Source: Fervidobacterium sp. UBA5837 (GTDB lineage: Bacteria > Thermotogota > Thermotogae > Thermotogales > Fervidobacteriaceae). Taken from it: a stretch of 12,160 nucleotides of DNA. Under the pieces are notes generated by a model that worked only from the letters and a program-made list of their open reading frames with translations, was not told where the DNA came from and searched no databases. Both the position numbers and the translations under genes were made by a program. The DNA is taken from positions 16,576-28,735 of the forward strand of contig DJGV01000013.1 of assembly GCA_002432805.1 (NCBI GenBank). The letters are read 5' to 3'. Positions 4,612-12,160 of this stretch are shown here, piece by piece. Position 1 is the stretch's first letter; each line of letters opens with the position of its first letter.

Positions 4612-5880
4612 TTATTTTTTCCCAGTCCAGACAAGCACCAAATCTTTGATAATCAACACAATCGCATAGATTGCCATTGCCACGAGAATTGTCACTATCT
4701 CACGATACACGACGGTAAACATTGGAGCTTTCATGTGACAGAATGAGTTGAAGATTGAAACAACCCCAATGGATCCGAAAAAGAGTAGTACATTTTTCCA
4801 ATATTTGTTCTCTGCTACATCAGATAGCAAAAACATCGGTAAGAATAAGAGTTCCTTAAGCCTTGGCCTAATTATAAATATGTTCTCCAGCATGATTCTA
4901 ATCTTTTCCTCGAATTCTGTGACATAACCGTAGTTCCCACTACGCAAAAGCATGTATACGATAGCTAGACCTCCAGTTATACTGAATAGTGTAATGTATG
5001 TCTTTGAGACCTTTTTTTCTCTAATAATCTCTAATATGATTTTTGCAGCAACTACTATAGGCAAGGCTACCAATGATATCTTAACACCTCTATATAAATC
5101 GAGGTCATTTAAGTATGGAGACGAATAAAGAGAAAAGTTCGTTAAAACACCTAGTAAGAAAAAGTTAATCATCTGTGTGAACTTATTTTTGGAAGAGAAG
5201 AACATAGCAATCGTACCTATTATGCTCATCACCGATATGTAAAGCCAGTATTTACTGTACAAAAGGAAACCTAAGATCGCAATGGGCATTTGGAGTGATA
5301 CAAAAATGCCCAAAAGAATACCATAAACATGACTGTTCCAGTTGGTAGAATCTGGTGCGGGTATTTCTTGCGATATCTGGAAGAACTTCGCAAACTCATC
5401 GTAGGCTTTGTAAGTGATATCTGCCTTTGGAAGCACGATAACGTTGATGCTTCTTTCGAAAACTGACCTCCACAATCTTTTGAAAAGTGTGTAATCATCG
5501 TATCTTGAGAGTTCTTCAGGCTTCACATAATGAACTTTAACTATCTTATCGTAATGCGTCTCATCGTAGAATTTGTTCACAAATCCTTGGTCTCCATAGA
5601 ATTCCAAATTACCAACGTAACGCCCATTTACCTTTGCGAGGAACTCCTTTGAATCCTCTTTAACACCTTCCATTGGAATTACCAACTGAACATCACTGCT
5701 GATATCTTCGCTGCCCGTGTAAAAAAGCACTCGACTATCATCATTGTAAAAAACACTGACTGATAGATTTGCCCTATCTGTTGGAATTCTTATGATTATT
5801 GATATTAGTAAAAAGATAGAGAATATGGTCAAGATTATGTTTATGTAAGTTTCGTTTTTTGGAAAAAGTGGCAATTTCAA
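4612..5880 (-). CDS. DUF5693-like polytopic membrane protein
   Basis: 422 residues. One N-terminal membrane helix (about 13-33, IILTIFSIFLLISIIIRI) is followed by a soluble, probably extracytoplasmic domain (about 35-180). About eight hydrophobic segments then run from residue 185 to the end, the last being ILVAMAIYAIVLIIKDLVLV. The segment FNSFCHMKAPMFTVVYRE near the C-terminus resembles the conserved NTFCH..TP block of DUF5693 proteins. These are membrane proteins of unknown function that in some Firmicutes and Thermotogae sit near cell-envelope polysaccharide genes; the family name is from memory. The start is TTG at 5880, whose bases overlap the stop of the pseudouridine synthase gene (TTGA), with GGAGAG nine bases upstream. 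It is the last gene of the operon, followed by the 4564-4603 terminator. Confidence 0.7.
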   Translation of the reverse strand: MKLPLFPKNETYINIILTIFSIFLLISIIIRIPTDRANLSVSVFYNDDSRVLFYTGSEDISSDVQLVIPMEGVKEDSKEFLAKVNGRYVGNLEFYGDQGFVNKFYDETHYDKIVKVHYVKPEELSRYDDYTLFKRLWRSVFERSINVIVLPKADITYKAYDEFAKFFQISQEIPAPDSTNWNSHVYGILLGIFVSLQMPIAILGFLLYSKYWLYISVMSIIGTIAMFFSSKNKFTQMINFFLLGVLTNFSLYSSPYLNDLDLYRGVKISLVALPIVVAAKIILEIIREKKVSKTYITLFSITGGLAIVYMLLRSGNYGYVTEFEEKIRIMLENIFIIRPRLKELLFLPMFLLSDVAENKYWKNVLLFFGSIGVVSIFNSFCHMKAPMFTVVYREIVTILVAMAIYAIVLIIKDLVLVWTGKK

Positions 5881-6809
5881 CTTCTAACACTCTCCACATT
5901 CAAAAATTTGAGAACATTCGATAAGTCATCACTCAACGGTGCATGAATATCGTACTGCTTACCACCAAATGAAAAAATCATAGATTCACAATGCAAGAAC
6001 TGCCTTTTGAGCCCATATCTCTTTGTAAATTCTCTATTCAATCTGAAGTCTCCATAATCGTTATCGCAGACAATGGGAAACCCCTTTGATGCAAGATGTA
6101 TCCTTATCTGATGCTTTCTCCCAGTTTCTATCTTTACTCTCACAAGTGTGACATCACCAAATGGTGTTTTGTAAACCTTGGTTGGTGTAATTATTGATAT
6201 TGCTTCCTGACCATCTATGGAATCATCGATTTTCATCTTCGAAATTTTACCAAAAGCAAGTGTAACGTAGTATTTTTCAACATCTCGCGATGAAATCAAC
6301 TCACTGAGCTCTCTTGCAATGTTTCTATTTTTTGCAACGATGAGTACACCGGAAGTCTCTTTGTCTAATCTGTGCACTAAGAAAGGCTCAAATCCAAATT
6401 TTTCTCCATGATATTTTAATCCCTCTATAAGGGAGGGCTTATTCGTATTCTTCCCAGGATGGACTGAAATTCCCGAAGGTTTATTCAAAGCCAAGATAGC
6501 ATCATCTTCGTATATTATGTTCAACTTCATCTTTGCTGATCTCAATTCCTCAACTTTCCTGTTGTATTTGGCTATATCTACATTCACAATCTCAACCGTA
6601 TCACCAATTTCAAGCTTGTTAGAAGCCTCTTTTACCTTTGTGCCATTCACAAGAATTTTTCCAGTCCTAATTAGTTTATAAATGGCACTTAAAGGTACAT
6701 TTTTGAGAGCGTTCCTCAAAAACTTATCTAAGCGGGAGAAATAATTGTGCTCATCTATGAGCCATTTATTTTGCACTGTTGTCTTCTTGTCTTTTCTTTC
6801 GCTATCCAT
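5877..6809 (-). CDS. RluA-family 23S rRNA pseudouridine synthase
   Basis: 310 residues with the standard two-part layout. An S4 RNA-binding domain covers about 22-75 (FSRLDKFLRNAL, then KLIRTGKILVNGTKVKEASN), and the RluA catalytic domain follows from about residue 95. The catalytic aspartate is Asp149 in VHRLDKETSGVLIVAKN, and the conserved GRKHQIRIHLASKG block is present. The protein isomerises specific uridines in RNA, most likely in 23S rRNA as RluC or RluD do; which sites cannot be read from the sequence. The ATG at 6809 is preceded by a weak GGAAAGTAGG site. Its stop overlaps the TTG start of the membrane protein gene by four bases. A 50-base gap separates it from the nucleosidase gene upstream, with no obvious terminator. 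Confidence 0.93.
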   Translation of the reverse strand: MDSERKDKKTTVQNKWLIDEHNYFSRLDKFLRNALKNVPLSAIYKLIRTGKILVNGTKVKEASNKLEIGDTVEIVNVDIAKYNRKVEELRSAKMKLNIIYEDDAILALNKPSGISVHPGKNTNKPSLIEGLKYHGEKFGFEPFLVHRLDKETSGVLIVAKNRNIARELSELISSRDVEKYYVTLAFGKISKMKIDDSIDGQEAISIITPTKVYKTPFGDVTLVRVKIETGRKHQIRIHLASKGFPIVCDNDYGDFRLNREFTKRYGLKRQFLHCESMIFSFGGKQYDIHAPLSDDLSNVLKFLNVESVRS

Positions 6810-6859
6810 TTGAGAACCTACTTTCCAACAATCATTTTACTTGAGTACGTCATGACCTA

Positions 6860-7507
6860 TCAGAGAAGATGTTTGTCAAGCATTTCTGAGACAATGGCCG
6901 ATGGCAAACTAGCGAACTTTCTGAAGTTCTGTTCATATTCCAATTGAGTTTGCTCTTCACTCGTATCGACAATTACTTTCAAAGAACAAAATTCAACGTT
7001 GTTTTCAAAGCAAACCTTCGCCATTGCAGCACTGTCCATATCAGCAGCAAGTGCTTGGTATTTTTCGTAGATGCGCATTTTGAGATTCTTGTTACTAACC
7101 AACACATCTCCACTCACAATGCATCCCAATTTTATATATGGATATATGTCCTTAATCTTCTCTATGATTGTAGAAGATGCTTGAAAACCAGCGGGTCTGC
7201 TATCTTGAAAGTCATGTTCATAATATGTTGTAGCGCAGATAATGTCCCCGACCTCAAGATTTGGATCTATGGCACCTGCAGAACCACAGTGGATAATGTA
7301 CTTTGGATGGAAGTGATCTATTATGGCTTGTGTCATGAGCGCACTCTCAACCTTTCCAATGAATCCGTAGATTGTTGTAACTTCATTTCCACCTATTATC
7401 CCTCTCGAATAGTTCCTACCAATTAGTTCACCATTTTCAAGCAACGGAAGCAGATCACGAAATACGCCTACGATTTCCTCTTTCAGCACTCCAGTTACAA
7501 CTATCAT
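6860..7507 (-). CDS. MTA/SAH nucleosidase-like purine nucleosidase
   Basis: 215 residues of the PNP/UDP phosphorylase family. Recognisable blocks are the N-terminal LKEEIVGVF (glutamate region), HCGSAGAIDPNLEVGDII, VSGDVLVSN, LAADMDSAAMAKVCF and KVIVDTSEE. The last contains the catalytic aspartate (Asp181) equivalent to Asp197 of E. coli MTAN. The likely reaction is hydrolysis of 5'-methylthioadenosine and S-adenosylhomocysteine to adenine plus the thio-ribose, clearing inhibitors of methylation. Oddities: the usual MEGAA reads MDSAA, and the usual RAISD reads KVIVD, so ribose and substrate contacts differ and specificity may be shifted. I chose ATG 7507 rather than the in-frame GTG 7516 because GAGGTGA sits five bases before the ATG and includes that GTG. 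The gene follows cheX directly. Confidence 0.82.
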   Translation of the reverse strand: MIVVTGVLKEEIVGVFRDLLPLLENGELIGRNYSRGIIGGNEVTTIYGFIGKVESALMTQAIIDHFHPKYIIHCGSAGAIDPNLEVGDIICATTYYEHDFQDSRPAGFQASSTIIEKIKDIYPYIKLGCIVSGDVLVSNKNLKMRIYEKYQALAADMDSAAMAKVCFENNVEFCSLKVIVDTSEEQTQLEYEQNFRKFASLPSAIVSEMLDKHLL

Positions 7508-7519
7508 ATGACTCACCTC

Positions 7520-7987
7520 TTATTTTCCGCTTCTTATTGCTACGTGAAGTTCAACATCTTCGGGGTTAAATAGGCCAACTGGTAGCCTTATTATGAGCCC
7601 TTCAGCTGTTATCTTCATTTCCTTTCCTGTTATCACCGTCGGTGGCGTAATATCTATCTTGTATCCAAGTTTTTCCAAATTCATCGCTATACTCCCAGAC
7701 GTCATATTTCCAAGTTCACCAATGGCACTCAGCGATAATTCATCTATTGTGTTGTAATCCATTCCCATCATACGTGAGACGATTGTAAGTGCAGTTTCTT
7801 CACTGAATGAATACACAAAGTTACCTTCTATATCCCCAACAAAACCTATTACTGTGACAATATTGTATCGTGGCATTATATCTTTAATAGCTTGTGGCTT
7901 ACCAAACTGTGCTTCCAATTGAAGGACCGTCTCGTAAGTTACTTGCGCAGAAGAGAGCACTGCATTTATAATTCTAACATCCACCAT
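7520..7987 (-). CDS. cheX: CheX, CheY-phosphate phosphatase
   Basis: 155 residues, the length I recall for Thermotoga CheX. The helix LSAIGELGNMTSGSIAMNLE carries the ExxN catalytic pair (Glu91, Asn94) typical of the CheC/CheX/FliY phosphatases. The C-terminal strand region (PPTVITGKEMKITAEG, then IIRLPVGLF) fits the CheX fold. There is only one ExxN helix, as in CheX and unlike the two in CheC. It dephosphorylates CheY-P and so resets the flagellar switch. The ATG at 7987 lies inside the end of rbgA (14-base overlap), with GGGAGGTG seven bases upstream. It stands among housekeeping genes rather than in a chemotaxis operon. Confidence 0.92.
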   Translation of the reverse strand: MVDVRIINAVLSSAQVTYETVLQLEAQFGKPQAIKDIMPRYNIVTVIGFVGDIEGNFVYSFSEETALTIVSRMMGMDYNTIDELSLSAIGELGNMTSGSIAMNLEKLGYKIDITPPTVITGKEMKITAEGLIIRLPVGLFNPEDVELHVAIRSGK

Positions 7988-8771
7988 TGCCTAACACCTC
8001 CCAGAATTTTGATAGTTCAATATCGTACGTGAACCTACCGAGTTTCCCTTCGGATATCTCCTTAAATAAAAGCATCCTTGCCTTTTCGATATCTACGAAT
8101 CCACCTTTTTTTAGAATGCCCCTCTTTTTACCGAAATCCTCGATGAATGAATCCATATCAGACTCAATACCAGAAACTGACTTGTATATGTCAAAAGCCA
8201 ATTCGTAAAGCTCATCTGTGATATTTTCAACGGGTACAGTACCTATGAGCAATAATTTTGCGGCTACTTCTTTTGAGAATATCTCCGAATACAGAATACC
8301 CGGTGAGTCTAAAACAGTTATACCTTCAACAGAAATCCACTGAACGCCTCTTGTTATACCAGGTTGAGCACCAGTTCTTGCCTTGTGCTGCCCTATTATC
8401 TTGTTCAGTATGGTTGACTTTCCCACATTAGGTACACCAACAACACATATGTGTGGATTCTCATATTTCGTGTGGCTTGTGATAATCTTCAGAATTTCCC
8501 TTCTACTCGTGTTCTTATCAACCAACATTGCAGGACAAGATCTTGAGATCTCCGATTGCCACATCCTGTTGTATCTTTCATCCGCCAGATCAGACTTATT
8601 GAGCAAGAAAACTTTTGTTTTATCTCTAAACAAGCTCAATTCAAAGCTTGTTGTAGTCACTGGAGTTCTTGCATCAAGTACCATCAAAACAACGTCTACC
8701 TTCTTAAGGTTATCTTTTATCTGTCTTTTTGCTTTCTGTACGTGCCCAGGATACCACAGATTTATACCCAT
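7974..8771 (-). CDS. rbgA: ribosome biogenesis GTPase RbgA/YlqF
   Basis: 265 residues with circularly permuted GTPase motifs: G4 NKSDL (58-62) comes first, then G1 GVPNVGKST (112-120), the G2 threonine in PGITRG (140) and G3 DSPG (155-158). The N-terminal WYPGHVQKAKRQI segment is typical of YlqF. A C-terminal helical domain of about 90 residues, used for rRNA binding, follows. RbgA helps the late assembly of the 50S subunit. The ATG at 8771 has AGGTGA a few bases upstream. The gene is 54 bases downstream of pyrH and overlaps cheX by 14 bases. Confidence 0.95.
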   Translation of the reverse strand: MGINLWYPGHVQKAKRQIKDNLKKVDVVLMVLDARTPVTTTSFELSLFRDKTKVFLLNKSDLADERYNRMWQSEISRSCPAMLVDKNTSRREILKIITSHTKYENPHICVVGVPNVGKSTILNKIIGQHKARTGAQPGITRGVQWISVEGITVLDSPGILYSEIFSKEVAAKLLLIGTVPVENITDELYELAFDIYKSVSGIESDMDSFIEDFGKKRGILKKGGFVDIEKARMLLFKEISEGKLGRFTYDIELSKFWEVLGNGGC

Positions 8772-8825
8772 ACATTCACCTATTCATTGCGTATTTTCTT
8801 TCCACTGTGAAAACAATAACCGATA

Positions 8826-9527
8826 TTATCTCGGTACTACTAATGTGCCGACATTCTCCCCGTTGATTGCTCTGAGTAGATTACCACGTTCAAAAAAGTC
8901 TGTAACGAGTATCTTCATGTCGTACCTCTTACAGATGGAAAATGCCTCTGTATCCATTATCTTCAAATTTCCTTCTATTGCTTGATCGTAAGTTATCGTA
9001 TCGTACTTCTTTGCATCGTTGTGCACCTTTGGGTCTTTGTCGTATATCCCAGATACCTTTGTGCCTTTTATCAGGAGTTCCGCTTTCATTTCAACTGCTC
9101 TCAATGCAGCACCTGTATCTGTGGTAAAGAACGGGTTACTCGTCCCGCCTGCAAACACGACAACGTATCCAGCTTCGAAGTAAAGGTCTATGTCATCATA
9201 ATTTATCATCTTGACCGAAGGAATAGAAACTATTTGAGAGACAACAACAGTCTTTATATTGGCACTCTCCAGTCTATCTTTAAGATAGAGTGCATTTATA
9301 ACTGTGCCGAGCATACCAATTTGGTCAGCTATTGTAGGTCTCAGTCCATCGAAATCTCTACCTCTGAACAGGTTGCCAGCACCTATTACAATGCCAAGTT
9401 TGATTCCACATTCTGCAACGTTCTTTATTTCTTCGATCAAATAATCAACATGCTCATCACTAAATCCCTTTTGAGCCTCACCACTCAAAACCTCACCACT
9501 TAGTTTTAGTAGCACACGTTTGTACAT
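8826..9527 (-). CDS. pyrH: UMP kinase (uridylate kinase) PyrH
   Basis: 233 residues, a usual length for bacterial UMP kinase of the amino-acid kinase superfamily. Visible motifs are KLSGEVLSG (8-16, phosphate loop), IGAGNLFRGRD (48-58), DQIGMLGTVINALYL (68-82), FAGGTSNPFFTTDTGAALRA (125-144) and the nucleotide-binding GTKVSGIYDKDP (155-166). It phosphorylates UMP to UDP in pyrimidine synthesis. The ATG at 9527 is preceded by GGAGGGAT, which overlaps the last codons and stop of the ATPase gene, so the two are coupled. The frr gene that often follows pyrH is absent here. Confidence 0.97.
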   Translation of the reverse strand: MYKRVLLKLSGEVLSGEAQKGFSDEHVDYLIEEIKNVAECGIKLGIVIGAGNLFRGRDFDGLRPTIADQIGMLGTVINALYLKDRLESANIKTVVVSQIVSIPSVKMINYDDIDLYFEAGYVVVFAGGTSNPFFTTDTGAALRAVEMKAELLIKGTKVSGIYDKDPKVHNDAKKYDTITYDQAIEGNLKIMDTEAFSICKRYDMKILVTDFFERGNLLRAINGENVGTLVVPR

Positions 9528-9530
9528 TGA

Positions 9531-11987
9531 TTATCCCTCCAAATAGATCGTATTGACGTTCTCATTTCCTAATATTCTAAGTATTCTACTATCGCTTGTC
9601 ATAAATATGATTTGGCGATAGTTTGATTCATCTTTCAGATAATCGATTATTTTTTCTAATCTATCGTCATCGAACCTTATGAGTGTGTTGTCGATGATAA
9701 GTGGCACGTTGAAATCAAAAAAAGTCTTGTATAGCGCATTTTTGATTCCGAATATCAGTAAATCTTTCGTAGAACCGCTGAGATATTCAGAGGGATCCTT
9801 CAAATCTCCTTCAACGACTATTTTTATCGAAAGATCTGGTGTAACTACGAAATTACGTGGTTGACCCGAAACGTTGTAGAAGAATTTTGTAAATTCCTCA
9901 CTGAAGGTTTTATAGTAACTATCTACGAATCTATTGAATCTATTTTGCAAATAATCATATACCTTTGGCACAATATTCCCAAGGTAAGTTATCAAACGCA
10001 TCTTAAGATTTATCTCGTCTCTTTGAACCAAGAGCGTATTTAGACTTTTCTGATCAACGATCAATCCTTCTATTCTCGAGGACAGTTCATCGTAGGTAGT
10101 TCTTAACTCAGAAAGTTTTTTCTCAACTTCTGATAAATTGAATTTCAACTCAGTAATTACAACATCTTTTTGTTCATCAATCAAGTCAGACTCGAGCTCA
10201 CTAAGTCGCTTCTGTGAATCAGCCAAGTCACTCTTTAATTGCGAATAACTTCTGTATGCTTCATTGTAATTGCTTACATCTTCCCTCTTTAAGTTCATTT
10301 TCTTCAAATTTGTTTCAATGAGCTCCGTAACGTTTCTAAGATCTTTTTGGAGTGACAGATACTCACCACGTACTTGCATCAATTTCCGTTCCATTGATTC
10401 TTTCTCGTATATTATCTCCTGAATTTCATTGAATGTCCTTTGAAGATTTTCAACGGCTGAAATGATCATCTGTGCCGCACCCGTTACACCAAGTTTTGAT
10501 AATTCTGCAATCATCTCTTGCTCTATCGCCTTTAATTGCTCAATTTGTCTGCCCTTTTCGATGTTTTTTGCCTTCCATTCGAGAAACTCTGAATATTTTC
10601 TCCTCAGCTGTCTTACATCTGAAACACCATATTGTTTAAGTACTTTCCATATGTTGGAGACCTGCCTATTTTCGATCGATAATTGAACCAAATTTTCCTG
10701 CAATACGTCAACCAGAGAGATATTCTTTCTCCATCTTGCGACAAGAACTACACTCATTGCTAAAAACAGCACTGAGGGTATGTACATGAACAACGATATG
10801 CTGTTGAAGAATAGGCCTAATACAAAGAGTACTATCCCAGCAACTGCAGATACCAAAGAGAGGTCCCTTGAATACTTTGCACTATTTTCAGTTCTCTCTA
10901 TCTGCTCTTGCAGTGACCGTTTATCTTGTTCAGCCATCGCCCTACTTTCTTGCAGTCTTTGTTCTTCCTCTTCTGCATCATCCAATATCGATGGGTTTTC
11001 CAGGAACACTCTCCATAACGGGTCTTCTACCACACTTTCATTTACACCATCTCCGTACATCTTTGCCAAGAGACTCAGATGTTTGAGTCTAAGATTGATG
11101 TTTTCCAAATCTTTTTCAGACGTGGCACCAAGCAATTTCAACTTGCTCTCTAACTCAGCTGACTTCGAGTCGATACTTTTCTGCAGCTCTTTCTCTTCAC
11201 TTTCAAGCTTGGTCATTTGATTTTTTACGTTGTTTTCCTTTTCAAATACATTCGAAAGTTCTTGAATAGACTCAGCTTCTACGCTTTCAGTCCATTGGTA
11301 TTTTGCCAATTCCGATTTCAAGCTCTCAATTCTTCTTTTGATTTCATTAATTTCATTGGATATTTCATCTCTTCTTTCTTTAGAAACATCAAGAAGTTCA
11401 TCTTTGATAGTAATTAAAGTATCCTCATATTTTCTTATCTGCGATCCTACTTTTTTCTGTTCAATGCATAGTTTGTTTCTCAAACCAATCTTCTCTTTAA
11501 TTCCACTTATCTCTTTTTCTATCTTTTCTAAATCAGACGATAATGCCTCAATACAAGATTTCAAATTCAGATTACTTATATTCTGTATAACTAATTTTAG
11601 CATCTTTCCTTCATCTGTCTTCTCGCTTTTTTTCTTCAGTGAGCTCTCAATGATGTTCCTATCCAAAGTTATGGTCTCAATATCGTCATCTTCCAATAGG
11701 AAAGCAACATTTTCCAAAACAGACTCGCTGATATTGTCGCCTTTTGGTTCTCCAAATGTGTAAGTCCCATCCGAAGTCTCAACCAATCCACCAAATTTAT
11801 TTCCATTCCATGGCTTGAATTTCAGTGCATCTTGATTTGGTGCAGTAAGTGTATGCAGAAGGAATTTTGCAAGTGTTGTCTTACCACTTTCGTTTGGCCC
11901 GAATACTACATTCATACCGGGCTTGAACAAGAACTCTTTATCGGTAAGTTTTCCGAATCCCTCTATCTTTGCTCTTCTCAGAAACAT
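9531..11987 (-). CDS. YhaN-like SMC/Rad50-type ATPase with central membrane hairpin
   Basis: 818 residues. The N-terminus RAKIEGFGKLTDKEFLFKPG is followed by Walker A GPNESGKTT (30-38). Long coiled-coil segments cover roughly 145-280, 340-370 and 430-680. Two membrane helices are seen at about 376-395 and 398-418. The C-terminal ATPase half has the signature LSGSTKDLL (from 736), Walker B VPLIIDN (761-767) and IIFMTSD. The layout (split ABC ATPase with coiled coils and a membrane hairpin in the middle) resembles the YhaN/COG4717 group, relatives of Rad50 and SbcC. Members usually pair with an SbcD-like metallophosphoesterase encoded upstream, suggesting a DNA end-processing role at the membrane. 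The residue after the Walker B aspartate is Asn, not the usual acidic residue. The ATG at 11987 overlaps the upstream gene by 10 bases. Confidence 0.85.
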   Translation of the reverse strand: MFLRRAKIEGFGKLTDKEFLFKPGMNVVFGPNESGKTTLAKFLLHTLTAPNQDALKFKPWNGNKFGGLVETSDGTYTFGEPKGDNISESVLENVAFLLEDDDIETITLDRNIIESSLKKKSEKTDEGKMLKLVIQNISNLNLKSCIEALSSDLEKIEKEISGIKEKIGLRNKLCIEQKKVGSQIRKYEDTLITIKDELLDVSKERRDEISNEINEIKRRIESLKSELAKYQWTESVEAESIQELSNVFEKENNVKNQMTKLESEEKELQKSIDSKSAELESKLKLLGATSEKDLENINLRLKHLSLLAKMYGDGVNESVVEDPLWRVFLENPSILDDAEEEEQRLQESRAMAEQDKRSLQEQIERTENSAKYSRDLSLVSAVAGIVLFVLGLFFNSISLFMYIPSVLFLAMSVVLVARWRKNISLVDVLQENLVQLSIENRQVSNIWKVLKQYGVSDVRQLRRKYSEFLEWKAKNIEKGRQIEQLKAIEQEMIAELSKLGVTGAAQMIISAVENLQRTFNEIQEIIYEKESMERKLMQVRGEYLSLQKDLRNVTELIETNLKKMNLKREDVSNYNEAYRSYSQLKSDLADSQKRLSELESDLIDEQKDVVITELKFNLSEVEKKLSELRTTYDELSSRIEGLIVDQKSLNTLLVQRDEINLKMRLITYLGNIVPKVYDYLQNRFNRFVDSYYKTFSEEFTKFFYNVSGQPRNFVVTPDLSIKIVVEGDLKDPSEYLSGSTKDLLIFGIKNALYKTFFDFNVPLIIDNTLIRFDDDRLEKIIDYLKDESNYRQIIFMTSDSRILRILGNENVNTIYLEG

Positions 11988-12160
11988 ACCTTTTCACCCC
12001 TGAGGAGTTTGAGCACAAGGTATCTAGCTCCAACGTCTTCTATTCCGTTAACCAACTCAGATTCCATAAAGTTCTTTGGATCTATTTCTACAGCAAAAGA
12101 TTGTACATTCTCATCCATTTTCCTATTCGTTGGTACTTCCAAAGCATAGAAACACTTTGT
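11978..12160 (-). CDS. C-terminal end of an unidentified gene (possible SbcD/YhaO-like partner)
   Basis: The last 60 codons of a gene entering from the right edge. The translation includes FYALEVPTNRKMDENVQSFA, then IDPKNFMESELVNGIEDVGA, then RYLVLKLLRGEKVCF and a stop at 11978. The stop is inside the first codons of the ATPase gene, a 10-base overlap that implies coupled expression. The fragment carries no diagnostic motif. Position immediately upstream of a YhaN/Rad50-like ATPase suggests a metallophosphoesterase-type nuclease, but this is guilt by association only. Confidence 0.6.
   Translation of the reverse strand, partial: TKCFYALEVPTNRKMDENVQSFAVEIDPKNFMESELVNGIEDVGARYLVLKLLRGEKVCF

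Noticed and set aside
6944..7426. Long plus-strand open frame (160 codons) opposite the nucleosidase gene.
   Set aside because: Antisense shadow of a clearly recognisable minus-strand gene; cysteine-rich, motif-free translation and no SD.
7508..7516. GTG at 7516 as the start of the nucleosidase gene.
   Set aside because: That GTG is part of the GAGGTGA ribosome binding site for the ATG at 7507, and the longer start has only a weak SD.
8383..8985. 200-codon plus-strand open frame across rbgA and the end of pyrH.
   Set aside because: Runs antisense across two conserved genes and their spacer; composition is that of a shadow frame.
10780..11220. Plus-strand frame of 146 codons opposite the coiled-coil ATPase.
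   Set aside because: Serine/leucine-rich antisense of a coiled-coil sequence, no SD, no recognisable domain.

Overview
The window looks like a thermophilic member of the Thermotogota, probably close to Fervidobacterium or Thermosipho. This rests on the protein set and style (a CheX of Thermotoga type and length, a short DUF5693-like membrane protein, an RbgA-type GTPase, a lysine-rich AT-leaning proteome) and is an inference, not a database match.

The window has two halves separated by a tRNA. Positions 1 to about 4400 are a decayed accessory (defence) region, with everything recognisable on the minus strand. In transcription order (right to left) it holds: a frameshifted DDE transposase remnant; an unrecognised C-terminal fragment; the C-terminal part of a type III restriction-modification methylase (mod); an intact HEPN-motif gene; a chimera of the first codons of res and the tail of a second mod; a second, different, intact HEPN-motif gene; and a type III res gene that keeps its two ends but has lost its helicase middle. 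After these come a folded repeat resembling an integron attC site, a short truncated ORF joined to the tail of a tyrosine recombinase, a 44-residue small ORF, and the start of an Abi-alpha (DUF4393-like) abortive infection gene that runs off the left edge.

The most interesting point is the repeated layout mod tail, HEPN gene, res start. Both times the HEPN start overlaps the mod stop, and the res start lies 2 to 4 bases after the HEPN stop. Two unrelated HEPN genes occupy the same slot. I infer two type III systems, each with an embedded HEPN toxin-like gene, collapsed together by deletion. The restriction genes are broken while both HEPN genes remain open.

A plus-strand tRNA-Val(CAC) with a good promoter lies at 4456-4530, followed by a strong hairpin terminator at 4564-4603.

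Positions 4612-12160 are an intact, tightly packed minus-strand operon. In transcription order: the tail of an unidentified gene, a YhaN-like SMC-type ATPase with a central membrane hairpin, pyrH (UMP kinase), rbgA/ylqF (ribosome assembly GTPase), cheX (CheY-P phosphatase), an MTA/SAH nucleosidase-like protein, an RluA-family pseudouridine synthase and a DUF5693-like membrane protein. Most junctions overlap or are separated by a few bases, so translational coupling is likely. The operon promoter lies outside the window, and the terminator at 4564-4603 probably ends it.
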